Assembly (NCBI GenBank): GCA_024226935.1
Contig: JAAELK010000004.1
Span: 1 to 64,000, forward strand
Reading direction: 5' to 3'
Length of the DNA stretch: 64,000 nucleotides
Origin: Desulfobacteraceae bacterium
GTDB lineage: Bacteria > Desulfobacterota > Desulfobacteria > Desulfobacterales > Desulfobacteraceae
Shown here: piece after piece, positions 35,594-44,615 of the stretch
Layout of the letters: each line of letters starts with the position of its first letter
How positions within the stretch are numbered: the stretch's first letter is position 1
The notes under the pieces: model-generated
The model's database searches: none
What the model was told of the DNA's origin: nothing
Seen by the model: only the letters and a program-made list of their open reading frames with translations
Made by a program: the position numbers and the translations under genes

Positions 35594-38107
35594 ATGCATA
35601 AACAAAATTATCAAGATATCCTTGCACAGGTCCAGACCCCGACCCGGTATGCAGGCAACGAAATAAATGCCGTAAAAAAAGACCTGGACCAGGTAGATCT
35701 GACCTTTGGCTTGATCTTTCCAGACCTTTATGAAATAGGCACCTCCCACTTTGGACTCCAAATTTTATACTCCATTCTTAACCAGCAAGAAAATATAGCT
35801 GCGGAACGTTTTTTTGCACCGGCACCGGACATGGAACAACTCATGGAAAAGCACAACATTCCCTGCCTGTCCATGGAGTCACAAAAAGAACTTGCCTCCT
35901 TTGACATCATAGGTATCAGTCTCTTATACGAACTGAACTTCACCAATATTCTGACTCTGCTTTCCCTTTCCAAGATCCCTTTTTATGCAGACAAAAGAGA
36001 TGAGACCTTTCCCCTTATCATCGGGGGTGGCCCCTGTGCATTTAACCCCGAACCCCTGGCTGATTTTTTTGATGCTTTTGTCATCGGGGACGGAGAAGAG
36101 GTAGTAAAACTTATTGCCAATCAAGTCATTGAGTTCAAAAAACAAGGAGATGGCAATAAAAAAAACCTGCTGAGACTATTATCAAAAATCACAGGTGTCT
36201 ATATACCTTCTTTTTTTACTCCCCAATGGGATGGGGCCGGTATCCAGACTCTGATCCCTTTGTATGAAGATTATACAAAGATCAAACGGGCTTTCTTACC
36301 CGAACTTTCCCTGGACAATTTCCCCATGGACCCCATCGTCCCCTATGCCAAGCCGGTACATGACAGACTACGTCTGGAAATTGCCAGGGGATGCTCCAGG
36401 GGGTGCAGGTTTTGCCAGGCCGGTATTATCTACCGACCGGTGAGAGAGCGATCCACCCAGGACCTGTTGACCATTGCCAAAGCCTCTTTAAAATCAACCG
36501 GATATTCGGAAATGTCTCTTCTCTCTTTGAGTACTGGAGATTATTCAAATCTATCCCGATTGATGCAGCAATTGCTGACCATAAATCCTGGCCAGTGTAA
36601 TTCCATTTCCCTGCCTTCCATCCGGGCGGAAAAATTGACCCCGGAACTGATGCAATTGATCAAGACGGTTCGAAAAACCGGATTTACTATTGCTCCGGAA
36701 GCAGGCACCCAACGCCTTCGGGATATTATCAACAAAAATCTCACAGAAGAAAGCATAGATGCAACTGTTAAAAATGCCCTGGAACTGGGTTGGAAAAACA
36801 TCAAACTCTATTTTATGATGGGCCTGCCCTTTGAAGAAATGGCTGACCTGGAAGGCATCTGCCGCCTATCCACCCACTTGGCAGCAGCCTATGCCAAGGG
36901 GAAAAAGAACATCAATGTATCTGTAACAAGTTTTATACCCAAAGCCCATACTCCGTTCCAGCGCCATTCACAGATGACACTTTCCCAAACAAAAGAAAAA
37001 CTGCAATATTTAAAAGATAATTTGCGACACAAAAAGACCAAACTCAAGTGGCAAGACCCCCAAATGAGCTTATTGGAAGGCGTATGGGCCAGGGGAGACA
37101 GAAAACTTGCCCCCTTGCTGGTCGCAGCCTTTGAAAATGGGTGCCGCCTGGATGGATGGACCGATCACTTTAATTTTAACCTCTGGCAAAAAGCCTTTGA
37201 TGACACCGGCATCGATCCTTTATTTTATACCTCAAGAAAAAGAAGTGAAGACGAACCACTGCCCTGGGACCACATCGATTCGGGAGTAACAGACACCTTC
37301 TTTAAAAAAGAGTTTCAAAAGGCCAAAGAAAAATCCCTGACGCTGGATTGCCGGGAACATGACTGCAGCGGATGCGGGGTCTGCAATTTTAAAACAATTC
37401 AACCTGTCATCCATGGGGAGCAACCTATACCACAAGGCACACCTGTCCCATTGATTTGCCCCGCAACCCAACTACCCGATGATGCTTTTTTTAAATTTGA
37501 TCTTATATTTTCAAAACTGGACAAAGCACGATTTTTCGGACACCTGGAGCTTGCCACCATCATCCAGCGAGCTATAAAACGAGCAGGACTCACCGTCAAA
37601 TATTCCCAGGGATTTAATCCGTCCATGCGACTTTCCTTTGAAAATGCTTTACCCCTGGGCATGGAAAGCGAGGAAGAGACTGCCTTTATCTTTCTTGAAA
37701 AAGGCAGTCGACCCGAAGAGATAAAAAATGCTTTAAACAAGGTGCTTCCCACGGGCCTGAATATCATTGATTGCCGTCACCATTCCAAATTCAGACAAGA
37801 GGATAATAGACAATCTGCCTACCGGATCCGCTTTTCCACCCCCTGTATGGATCAAAAAAAGATTGAGCAATTTCTGGAGTTATCTGAATTTATGGTTGAA
37901 GATATCAGCAAAAAAGGTAAAATTCGGAAGACAGATTTGAGACAAGCTGTTCAAACTATTTGCCCCATTGATCAAACGCAAATTGAAATGGTATTAAAGC
38001 AGTACAATGAAAGAAACATAAGACCCACAGAGGTATTGGCAAAATATTTTAATATAGATGAAGGTTCTATAAAGACAGCAAGAATAAAAAAAATCAAACA
38101 AGGATGA
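35594..38107 (+). CDS. TIGR03960-type radical SAM protein fused to DUF2344 domain
   Basis: About 837 aa when started at ATG 35594 (the open frame reaches 35495 but would overlap asnS). The N-terminal B12-binding-like segment (FGLIFPDLYEIGTSHFGLQIL, PLIIGGGPCAFNPEPLADFFD) is followed by the radical SAM core with the 4Fe-4S motif GCSRGCRFC (CxxxCxxC). The C-terminal ~200 residues form the DUF2344 radical-SAM-linked domain (RFFGHLELATIIQRAIKRAG, SQGFNPSMRLSF). A Cys-rich linker CREHDCSGCGVC lies between. These two parts are separate genes in some bacteria, fused here. It sits 4 bases before rng, an association seen widely, suggesting RNA or ribosome modification; the reaction is unknown. Confidence 0.92.
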   Translation: MHKQNYQDILAQVQTPTRYAGNEINAVKKDLDQVDLTFGLIFPDLYEIGTSHFGLQILYSILNQQENIAAERFFAPAPDMEQLMEKHNIPCLSMESQKELASFDIIGISLLYELNFTNILTLLSLSKIPFYADKRDETFPLIIGGGPCAFNPEPLADFFDAFVIGDGEEVVKLIANQVIEFKKQGDGNKKNLLRLLSKITGVYIPSFFTPQWDGAGIQTLIPLYEDYTKIKRAFLPELSLDNFPMDPIVPYAKPVHDRLRLEIARGCSRGCRFCQAGIIYRPVRERSTQDLLTIAKASLKSTGYSEMSLLSLSTGDYSNLSRLMQQLLTINPGQCNSISLPSIRAEKLTPELMQLIKTVRKTGFTIAPEAGTQRLRDIINKNLTEESIDATVKNALELGWKNIKLYFMMGLPFEEMADLEGICRLSTHLAAAYAKGKKNINVSVTSFIPKAHTPFQRHSQMTLSQTKEKLQYLKDNLRHKKTKLKWQDPQMSLLEGVWARGDRKLAPLLVAAFENGCRLDGWTDHFNFNLWQKAFDDTGIDPLFYTSRKRSEDEPLPWDHIDSGVTDTFFKKEFQKAKEKSLTLDCREHDCSGCGVCNFKTIQPVIHGEQPIPQGTPVPLICPATQLPDDAFFKFDLIFSKLDKARFFGHLELATIIQRAIKRAGLTVKYSQGFNPSMRLSFENALPLGMESEEETAFIFLEKGSRPEEIKNALNKVLPTGLNIIDCRHHSKFRQEDNRQSAYRIRFSTPCMDQKKIEQFLELSEFMVEDISKKGKIRKTDLRQAVQTICPIDQTQIEMVLKQYNERNIRPTEVLAKYFNIDEGSIKTARIKKIKQG

Positions 38108-38111
38108 TCCC

Positions 38112-39701
38112 ATGTTAAAAGAGCTTGTTGTAAATTGGACCCCCCATGAAACCCGCGTCGCCCTCCTTGAAAACGGCACCATAGTAGAGGTTTTCATTGA
38201 AAGAGAAGACGAAAGCAGCATTGCCGGAAATATCTATAAAGGAAGGGTCCAACGGGTCCTTCCAGGTATGCAGGCAGCCTTTGTGGACATTGGATTTAAC
38301 ATGGCTGCCTTTATCTATGTGGATGATGTTCTGGACACAGCAAGCCATACAATGTATCAAAAATTTGAACAGGACACAGATATTGAAAATGATGGACCAA
38401 CAGATGTGTCCGACATGGAAACCAGCGGAATTGAAAAATCCCACAATTCCTGGAAGGCAGACCTGACACCTGAATGCAACATCGAAGATCTTCTGACAGA
38501 AGGACAGGAAATCCTGGTCCAGGTGGCCAAATCTTCCATCGGGACAAAGGGCCCCAGAGTCACCACCCATATTTCCCTTGCCGGCCGATACATGGTCCTC
38601 ATGCCCACGGTAGATCACATCGGCATCTCCAAACGCATTGAAGATGAAGAAGAAAGAACCCGGCTCAAGGACCTTCTTTTGCCCATTCGAAAAAATAAGT
38701 TCGGTTATATTTTCAGGACCCAGGCCCAGGGCATCGACCAGGCCACCATCAAAAAAGAGATCGATTTTCTTAATAACACCTGGGACGACATCATGACTCG
38801 GAGCCGTAGCCTTTCGGCAACCGCTCTTGTGCACAAAGATCTGACAGTAACTTTTAGGGCAGTCCGTGATCTTCTGGCCAACGAAGCTGACAAACTAGTT
38901 ATTGACTCCAGGCAAGAGTATAAAAATGTCCAGAATTTTTTAAAAAGGCTCATGCCCGACGTAAATTTGAGCGTTGAACTTTACCAAGGCCAGGAATCTA
39001 TTTTTGATGCCTATAATATCGAAGCCGATGTGGCAAGATCCCTGAAGAAAAAAGTCTGGCTCAAATCCGGCGGATATATCATAATTGAACAGACCGAAGC
39101 CCTGATAGCAATCGATGTAAACACGGGTAGATATGTAGGCAACCATAATTTTGATGAAACCATTTTGAAAACCAATCTTGAAGCCGTCAAGGAAATTGCA
39201 TACCAGATAAGGCTGCGCAATATGGGCGGCATCATCATCATCGACTTTATTGACATGAAAAAAGAATCCCACAAGGAAAAAGTCATGTCCCGCATGAACG
39301 GGGCCATGAAAAAGGATAAAAGTCAGACAAATATCCTTCCTTTGACGGAACTTGGCCTGGTTCAAATGACCAGGAAAAGAACCAGAAGAAATCTGACCAG
39401 AACCCTGTGCAAGCCCTGTTTTTATTGCAACGGCAACGGCCACCTACTATCGGGTAAATCCATCTGCCACAAAATATACAGAGATCTTATTTCTGAAGCC
39501 AGTGATATCATGGGCAATCATTTTACCGTAAAGGTCCATCCTGAAATTGCCCAACTCTTCCACGGCAGAGAAAAACACTTGATCGCCTCTCTGGAAAAGC
39601 AAATTTCCAAACCCATTGCCATCTACCCGGAACCCCATTATCACATTGAGGAATACCATATTTTTGAATCCCTGGTAAAACAGGACAAAACGCAAGAATA
39701 A
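38112..39701 (+). CDS. rng: Ribonuclease G (RNase E/G family)
   Basis: A 529-aa endoribonuclease that matures rRNA and decays mRNA. N-terminal S1 domain (GNIYKGRVQRVLPGMQAAFVDIG) carries a ~50-residue acidic insert (about residues 85-135). The DNase I-like catalytic domain has the metal Asp residues in IAIDVNTGRYVG and IIIIDFIDMK. The Zn-link CKPCFYCNGNG supports dimer/tetramer formation. Length and end match RNase G rather than RNase E. It is translated together with the radical SAM gene. Confidence 0.96.
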   Translation: MLKELVVNWTPHETRVALLENGTIVEVFIEREDESSIAGNIYKGRVQRVLPGMQAAFVDIGFNMAAFIYVDDVLDTASHTMYQKFEQDTDIENDGPTDVSDMETSGIEKSHNSWKADLTPECNIEDLLTEGQEILVQVAKSSIGTKGPRVTTHISLAGRYMVLMPTVDHIGISKRIEDEEERTRLKDLLLPIRKNKFGYIFRTQAQGIDQATIKKEIDFLNNTWDDIMTRSRSLSATALVHKDLTVTFRAVRDLLANEADKLVIDSRQEYKNVQNFLKRLMPDVNLSVELYQGQESIFDAYNIEADVARSLKKKVWLKSGGYIIIEQTEALIAIDVNTGRYVGNHNFDETILKTNLEAVKEIAYQIRLRNMGGIIIIDFIDMKKESHKEKVMSRMNGAMKKDKSQTNILPLTELGLVQMTRKRTRRNLTRTLCKPCFYCNGNGHLLSGKSICHKIYRDLISEASDIMGNHFTVKVHPEIAQLFHGREKHLIASLEKQISKPIAIYPEPHYHIEEYHIFESLVKQDKTQE

Positions 39702-39823
39702 ATATTCTTTCATAAATTGGATTCCAGGGGTTGTTTAGATGATACGATGATAATCAACGGTTTTTTTCACGATATTTATATTGAGTGCTTTAACAAAAGC
39801 GTGTACACTAAAATAAGCTTTAA
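39702..39823. other. Intergenic stretch after rng
   Basis: AT-rich and without coding pattern. No strong terminator hairpin with a T-run is seen after rng. Confidence 0.3.
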
Positions 39824-39973
39824 TTAGTGCTTGAACGAGAACTCACCCATCTGCCGCGTTGCTGCAAAAACTTGAAATCCTCATGTACTAGAGTACACTC
39901 CGGTTTCAAATTTTCTTGCGCCTTGCATATGGGCAAGCTTTCATCCAAGCACGGGTTTTCGGGCAGCCACTAA
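39824..39973 (+). repeat. Dispersed hairpin repeat A, copy 3
   Basis: A 150-bp copy in the same orientation as copy 1, starting TTAGTGCTTGAACGAGAACT and ending GGGCAGCCACTAA. AATTA flanks both ends as an inverted pair. Compared with copy 1 it lacks ~14 bases in the left half before the central GTACTAGAGTAC dyad. Confidence 0.85.
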
Positions 39974-40099
39974 TTAACCTGATATAAAATATTCTGGAAC
40001 TTGCGTCGCGACTTAAAATAAATCTCAAGCTGGATTTTTAGCAATACTATAATTGAGATCAAGAGACGTTTATTAATTAAGGTAAATATTTACAATGAC

Positions 40100-40879
40100 A
40101 TGATCCGCTCTTTTGTTCAAAAACTTGGTATGAGAACCATCTCTGGGGGACGATTTTGCTTTACCTTGATAGAGCTTGTATGGGACATCTTAAGCGGATT
40201 TTACAAACTGACAAACAAGGCTGTTTTTGCCGAAATGATTCGTCAAATTCATTTTATTGCGGTTCAGACCTTACCTCTCATATTAATTTGCGCGCTTGCC
40301 ATGGGTTCTATTGTTGTCCATTTCCTGCTGAACCTGTTAACCAGTTTGGGAGCCTATGATGAAATTGGTAAATATTTAGCCTCAACCATGCTCAATGAGA
40401 TTGCACCAATTGCAACTTCAATAATAATTCTTGTACGGGTTGTACCAGCGATAACAGCTCAGCTTTCAATTATGAAAATAACTAACGAAACCACCACCTT
40501 CAAAATGCTGGATATTGATATAAGAAAATATGTTTATCTTCCAAGGGTGTTTGCATTCGGTTTTGCGGGCTTTAGTTTAAGCATCATCTTTGCTGCTACG
40601 GCCCTTGTGGGGGGCTTTGTTATCACAGGTCACAGACATGATATTACATGGGAAAATTATATTGATCGTATAATATATGCGCCGGGACTCAAAGAGGTTC
40701 TGATCCTGTTTTGTAAACCTTTTCTAATGTCTGTGGGAATCGCATTTTCTTCACTGGTCAACTGCATGCATGCTGAAAATTCATTTGCTAAAGTCCCGGA
40801 AATACTAACCAGGGGAATGATGATTTCCATAATAGTAATAATATTTATGGAAGGATTGTTTTTTTTCATTGTGAGGTAA
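40100..40879 (+). CDS. MlaE-family ABC permease of a lipid transport (Mce) system
   Basis: A 259-aa inner-membrane protein with about five to six hydrophobic segments. The MlaE-type core is FAEMIRQIHFIAVQTLPLILICALAMGSIV, then EIAPIATSIIILVRVVPAITAQLSIMKITNETTTF (shown in part) with the conserved Glu in the coupling region. Mla/Mce systems move phospholipids or other lipids between membranes. It is the first gene of a four-gene operon: permease, degenerate ATPase-like protein, MCE protein, lipoprotein. The start ATG 40100 has no strong Shine-Dalgarno. Confidence 0.88.
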   Translation: MIRSFVQKLGMRTISGGRFCFTLIELVWDILSGFYKLTNKAVFAEMIRQIHFIAVQTLPLILICALAMGSIVVHFLLNLLTSLGAYDEIGKYLASTMLNEIAPIATSIIILVRVVPAITAQLSIMKITNETTTFKMLDIDIRKYVYLPRVFAFGFAGFSLSIIFAATALVGGFVITGHRHDITWENYIDRIIYAPGLKEVLILFCKPFLMSVGIAFSSLVNCMHAENSFAKVPEILTRGMMISIIVIIFMEGLFFFIVR

Positions 40880-40889
40880 TGTATACCCA

Positions 40890-41429
40890 ATGGACAATGA
40901 AATAGAAATTTTTGCGGCCTGTGATTTAAATCAAAACATGCTGTTTACAACCAGCAGGCAGAAACGCATCGACGGCTTTATTGAATCGGTCTTAAACCCT
41001 AAAAGCAAGATCGGTATCGTTGATCAAGTCCGTTGTCCTCTTATCTCAACTTTAAGCGTGGCTGAAAATATTGTTCTTTGGAACATGTACCATGAAAACG
41101 TTTGCCGGGAAGACGCCCTTGAATTGATTATGCCTTTTATCATAAGCCTTGGATTCGAAAAAAAAATTCATGGGGGAAAGCAACTGCTCAATAACGAGGA
41201 GTTGTTTAACGCAGGGGTTTTAAGATGTATTACAAGTAAAAAGCAGGTTGTTTTATTTGATTCTCCGGAGCCCTATGATATTTATGTTCTTTTAAATTGG
41301 CTTACGCAAATGGACCTGGATTTAAAAATCTGGATCTGCTGCCTCATCGATAAGGCAGCAATATATGATCGAATGTCCTTAAAAACAGTTGATCTATTAA
41401 AAAATTATGAAAAATCAAACAAAACTTGA
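40890..41429 (+). CDS. Degenerate MlaF-like (ABC ATPase-derived) protein
   Basis: A 179-aa protein in the ATPase position of the Mce operon. Its middle and C-terminus align by eye with MlaF-type ATPases: CPLISTLSVAENIVLWNMYH (residues 49-68) corresponds to the Q-loop/TVxENV region, LLNNEELFNAGVLRCI (99-114) to the LSGGM...RVALARA signature, and QVVLFDSPEPYD (119-130) to Walker B LLLLDEPTSGLD. The N-terminal Walker A is missing, the signature is LNNEE, the catalytic Glu is Ser125, and the switch His is not there (CCLIDK). It cannot hydrolyse ATP by the usual mechanism. The reading frame is intact and coupled to mlaD, so it is probably functional as a structural or regulatory subunit. Confidence 0.65.
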   Translation: MDNEIEIFAACDLNQNMLFTTSRQKRIDGFIESVLNPKSKIGIVDQVRCPLISTLSVAENIVLWNMYHENVCREDALELIMPFIISLGFEKKIHGGKQLLNNEELFNAGVLRCITSKKQVVLFDSPEPYDIYVLLNWLTQMDLDLKIWICCLIDKAAIYDRMSLKTVDLLKNYEKSNKT

Positions 41430-42390
41430 AATTAAGGTCGGACTATTTGTCCTGTTTTTATCCCTAATTATGATCCTCATTGCAGGATACGTGGGGATCA
41501 AACGAGATCTTTTTGCCAAAAAAATTTATTATTATCTTGACAGTACTTCCGGAGATAACCTTGAACGGGGAATACCCGTTAAAATATCTGGTATTAAAGT
41601 AGGTCAGGTGAGCAATATTATCATGCATGATGTGGATAAAATTGAAATTGAAATTGAAATTTTTAAAAAAAATATGCACTGGTTTAGAGAGAAAACCACA
41701 GCCAATCTTATTGTTGAATTTCCAATTGGAAACGCTTTTTTGGACGTAAAACCAGGAAAGAAGGACAATGCGGTTCTTCCGGCTGGGTCAAGACTCAAAT
41801 TTTCAAGAAACCTAGATTTTCTGTCAACAGCTCAAAAGGATTTTAAGCCGGTTATCGAAGAGGTGAAAACCATAGTATCAAATATCCGTTTTATGACACA
41901 GCAATTTCTTGATCCCAATGAACCTCTTCAGACCATCCTTGTCGATATTAAAAAAATACTCGAAAATGTTTCTGAAGGACAGGGGCTTTTAAAACTTTTA
42001 GTTGATGATCCCGAACCCGTGGAAAGAATAAAATCCATCCTCGAAAAAAGTGATAACTTGATAGCCATATTAAACGATATGACCTTAAACCTATCCGGCA
42101 GAATTAACGAGGCGGATAAACTCAAAGAGGAAATCGCTAAACTTTTTTCCGATATCGATGGTTTTGTATACGTTCTTACAAAAATTGCCAAAGACCTTGA
42201 ACCTGCGGCTTCAAACACTGTGGTCATAACAAAAGAGGTTCGCAAGGCAGTAAATGACCTTGCTGTCATGCGCAATAAGGCCGAGCAAACACTGATGCTG
42301 GGAAATGAACTATTGATCAAAATGGGTAATACATGGCCTTTTTCAGGTAAAACCTTACCCGAAGATAAGGATGATTTTCCAATGCCATAG
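41407..42390 (+). CDS. MlaD/MCE-domain substrate-binding protein
   Basis: A 327-aa protein with one N-terminal membrane helix (LEIKVGLFVLFLSLIMILIAGYVGI, residues 7-31, shown in part), an MCE domain (about 38-118: LERGIPVKISGIKVGQV, VEFPIGNAFLDVKPG) and a long helical C-terminal region that in the family forms a tube across the periplasm. It starts 23 bases inside the degenerate ATPase gene, so the two are translationally coupled. It likely binds lipid for the MlaE-like permease. Confidence 0.92.
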   Translation: MKNQTKLEIKVGLFVLFLSLIMILIAGYVGIKRDLFAKKIYYYLDSTSGDNLERGIPVKISGIKVGQVSNIIMHDVDKIEIEIEIFKKNMHWFREKTTANLIVEFPIGNAFLDVKPGKKDNAVLPAGSRLKFSRNLDFLSTAQKDFKPVIEEVKTIVSNIRFMTQQFLDPNEPLQTILVDIKKILENVSEGQGLLKLLVDDPEPVERIKSILEKSDNLIAILNDMTLNLSGRINEADKLKEEIAKLFSDIDGFVYVLTKIAKDLEPAASNTVVITKEVRKAVNDLAVMRNKAEQTLMLGNELLIKMGNTWPFSGKTLPEDKDDFPMP

Positions 42391-42401
42391 GAGAGATACA
42401 C

Positions 42402-43121
42402 TTGATCCATTTTTGTAAAACCTGTTTTTATTATCTAACTATTATTTTCGTTTTAATACCTGTATCCTGCTCTTTTTACACTCCCCGGGATACATTCAGT
42501 CCGCCTGAAGATCTTAAACTGGCCCCAATAAGACGGGATGAATTTGTTAATGCATTCCTCCAGGGAAAATGGTGTGATTCCCTACGGCTTTTTAATATCA
42601 GCAATGAATACTATTTAAGAAAGGATGATTTTTGTCGTGTCTCCCGCAACTATTTTCTCGCATGGAAATTAAAACGTTATATAGGGATTGTTGACGTTGA
42701 GCTTATAAATAAAGCTCAATATTATAATGACCTCGGTATCGATTGCTCTGATCCCCTGATTTTAACTCCTGGATTTGAAAAAAATAGAAACCTCTTTTCC
42801 AAGCAAGATATTTTGTATAGAAAACTTATTACAGAGCATAAATTTGTTAATATCCAAAAAAAACTAACCCTTGAAAAGGATAAAATTTATGCTTCTGTTT
42901 ATGGCAGGAAAGCCGCAGAATCAGCCATTCAGGAAAATAGTTTTCCGGAAGCAAAAAAATTGATAAAATTAACACTGGCCATTGACGGCGAGCATGGATG
43001 GATTATTTTTTTAATAAAAGATTGGAAACTTTACGGACAAATTGCAAATGATAAGGAAAAAAAAGTTATAACCGAAAGAATTAAAAGATTAAAAGATCTG
43101 GTCAGGCCGTGTTTGGAATAA
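42402..43121 (+). CDS. Putative lipoprotein of the Mce operon
   Basis: A 239-aa protein starting at TTG 42402 (GGAGAG 6 bases upstream). An N-terminal hydrophobic segment YYLTIIFVLIPVSC ends at a Cys that could be lipidated; the residue at -3 is Pro, so the lipobox is imperfect. The rest is helical and charged with no family I recognise. Its position at the end of an Mce operon, where MlaA-, MlaB- or PqiC-like lipoproteins are common, suggests an accessory outer-membrane or periplasmic role. Confidence 0.6.
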   Translation: MIHFCKTCFYYLTIIFVLIPVSCSFYTPRDTFSPPEDLKLAPIRRDEFVNAFLQGKWCDSLRLFNISNEYYLRKDDFCRVSRNYFLAWKLKRYIGIVDVELINKAQYYNDLGIDCSDPLILTPGFEKNRNLFSKQDILYRKLITEHKFVNIQKKLTLEKDKIYASVYGRKAAESAIQENSFPEAKKLIKLTLAIDGEHGWIIFLIKDWKLYGQIANDKEKKVITERIKRLKDLVRPCLE

Positions 43122-43141
43122 AAATCAGGATAGAATCTATT

Positions 43142-44317
43142 CTAAAGGTCTAAATCAACAAGGTCAACGAACTTTTGCAATGTTATGATGAAGGCCGCTC
43201 CTTTACCAACTTCACTTTCAATATTAATCGTTCCATTCAAACTTTTGACAATCTTTGTGAGTCCGGAAATACCAAATCCATTTCCGCCTTTCCCTTTTGT
43301 ACTCAAAATCATTCCTTTTCTGATTCCCGTCAATACATCTTCATTAATCCCCGGCCCATTATCAATAACATAAACCTGAACGGTATTTTCCATATCTTCA
43401 ATCTTCAAGATAATCTTGGGATTGGATATCTCTCGTTTTTTCAAGACGTCCATCGCATTTACAATAAGGTTCATAAACACCCTTACCAATTGTCCGTTTC
43501 CCATCACCATTAGCTGATTTTCTTCATCGGATTCAATCTCCCATAATATACCTTCTTGCATCATGCCATGGGAAACAAGATTGATAGCCTGGTGGATGGT
43601 CTTATGTATATTAACCGGCACAACCTCTTCGTTTTTTCTATTGATGGAAAGTAATGATTCTAAAAAATCCATGCAGTGAATGGAATTGGAATGCACCTCG
43701 GAAATATCAAATAAAACTTCTTTTACCCAATCTTCAGATTGATCCAGGTTTTCATTTAATCTTGGGATAATCATGGATTCCAACAACATTATCATGGCTG
43801 AGATGAATTTTTTAGTATCATGGACGACACTTGCGACAAGGGAGCCTGTCTCAAATAATGCCGACATATCAGCAATGGTAGCTTGAAGCTGGTCAACGTA
43901 GATAGCAATGGTCTGCCTGTTATGTTTTAGTTCCAGATGAGTCTTAACCCTTGAATGTAATTCTTCGCCATTAAAGGGCTTTGTAAGATAGTCCACACCA
44001 CCGCACTTAAATGCCTTAACTTTTTCCTTTGTATCTGAAAAGCCGCTTACGAAGATAATAGGAATATTTTTTAGTGCATGATTTGATTTTATATGTTTAC
44101 ATACCTCATAACCACTCATATCCGGCAAATCAATATCAAGCAATACCAGATCGGGAGGCTCAATTTCACAAGCATCAATCGCCTCCTTTCCGGATTGAAC
44201 AGATACAATTTTATACCGGAAATCCACCAACATACGTTCCAAAAGGTCTAAATTTTCAATATTATCATCCACGACAAGAATACGGCTTGCGACGGCACTT
44301 TCATCAATCTCATTCAT
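43142..44317 (-). CDS. Hybrid sensor: receiver domain plus histidine kinase
   Basis: A 391-aa soluble protein. Residues about 12-130 form a receiver domain (VVDDN, phospho-Asp in VLLDIDLPDMSG, KPF). A short coiled coil leads to a histidine-containing helix with VVHDTKKFISAM (phospho-His near residue 167). The HATPase domain follows, with FMNLIVNAMD (N box), VIDNGPGI (G1) and GKGGNGFGISGLTKIVKSLNG (G2, shown in part). Such receiver-first kinases act downstream of another kinase. It stands alone, convergent with the Mce operon, 20 bases apart. Confidence 0.92.
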   Translation of the reverse strand: MNEIDESAVASRILVVDDNIENLDLLERMLVDFRYKIVSVQSGKEAIDACEIEPPDLVLLDIDLPDMSGYEVCKHIKSNHALKNIPIIFVSGFSDTKEKVKAFKCGGVDYLTKPFNGEELHSRVKTHLELKHNRQTIAIYVDQLQATIADMSALFETGSLVASVVHDTKKFISAMIMLLESMIIPRLNENLDQSEDWVKEVLFDISEVHSNSIHCMDFLESLLSINRKNEEVVPVNIHKTIHQAINLVSHGMMQEGILWEIESDEENQLMVMGNGQLVRVFMNLIVNAMDVLKKREISNPKIILKIEDMENTVQVYVIDNGPGINEDVLTGIRKGMILSTKGKGGNGFGISGLTKIVKSLNGTINIESEVGKGAAFIITLQKFVDLVDLDL

Positions 44318-44615
44318 GGTAAACTCCCTGTTTGATTCATGAAAACTAAAACTACATCAACGATATAATTATATGATAAACGGCCTGGTAATCTGTGGTT
44401 TTTTGAAGATCCACATCCTTTTTTAGATATTAAATCATTAGTACCCCCCCGATCAAGAGAAATCTAAATCACCCCAATCTATTTCTAATAATAATTTGCA
44501 TTATCATTACCGCTATTGTAAATTATTAATGCAAATAGAACATAGATCAAACTTGAGCATCTATTATTTTACCAAAAAAATTTTCCTCTTTGGTAAGGCG
44601 GTTGCGAAAAATATT
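44318..44615. promoter_or_regulatory. Divergent intergenic region before the SLC13 gene
   Basis: Contains an inverted repeat ATTTGCATTA (44494-44503) / TAATGCAAAT (44527-44536) with a 23-base spacer, a possible operator for the permease gene. No coding pattern and no clear -35/-10. Confidence 0.35.

Noticed and set aside
38115-38834. 239-codon antisense frame across rng
   Set aside because: No family resemblance and fully inside a certain gene.
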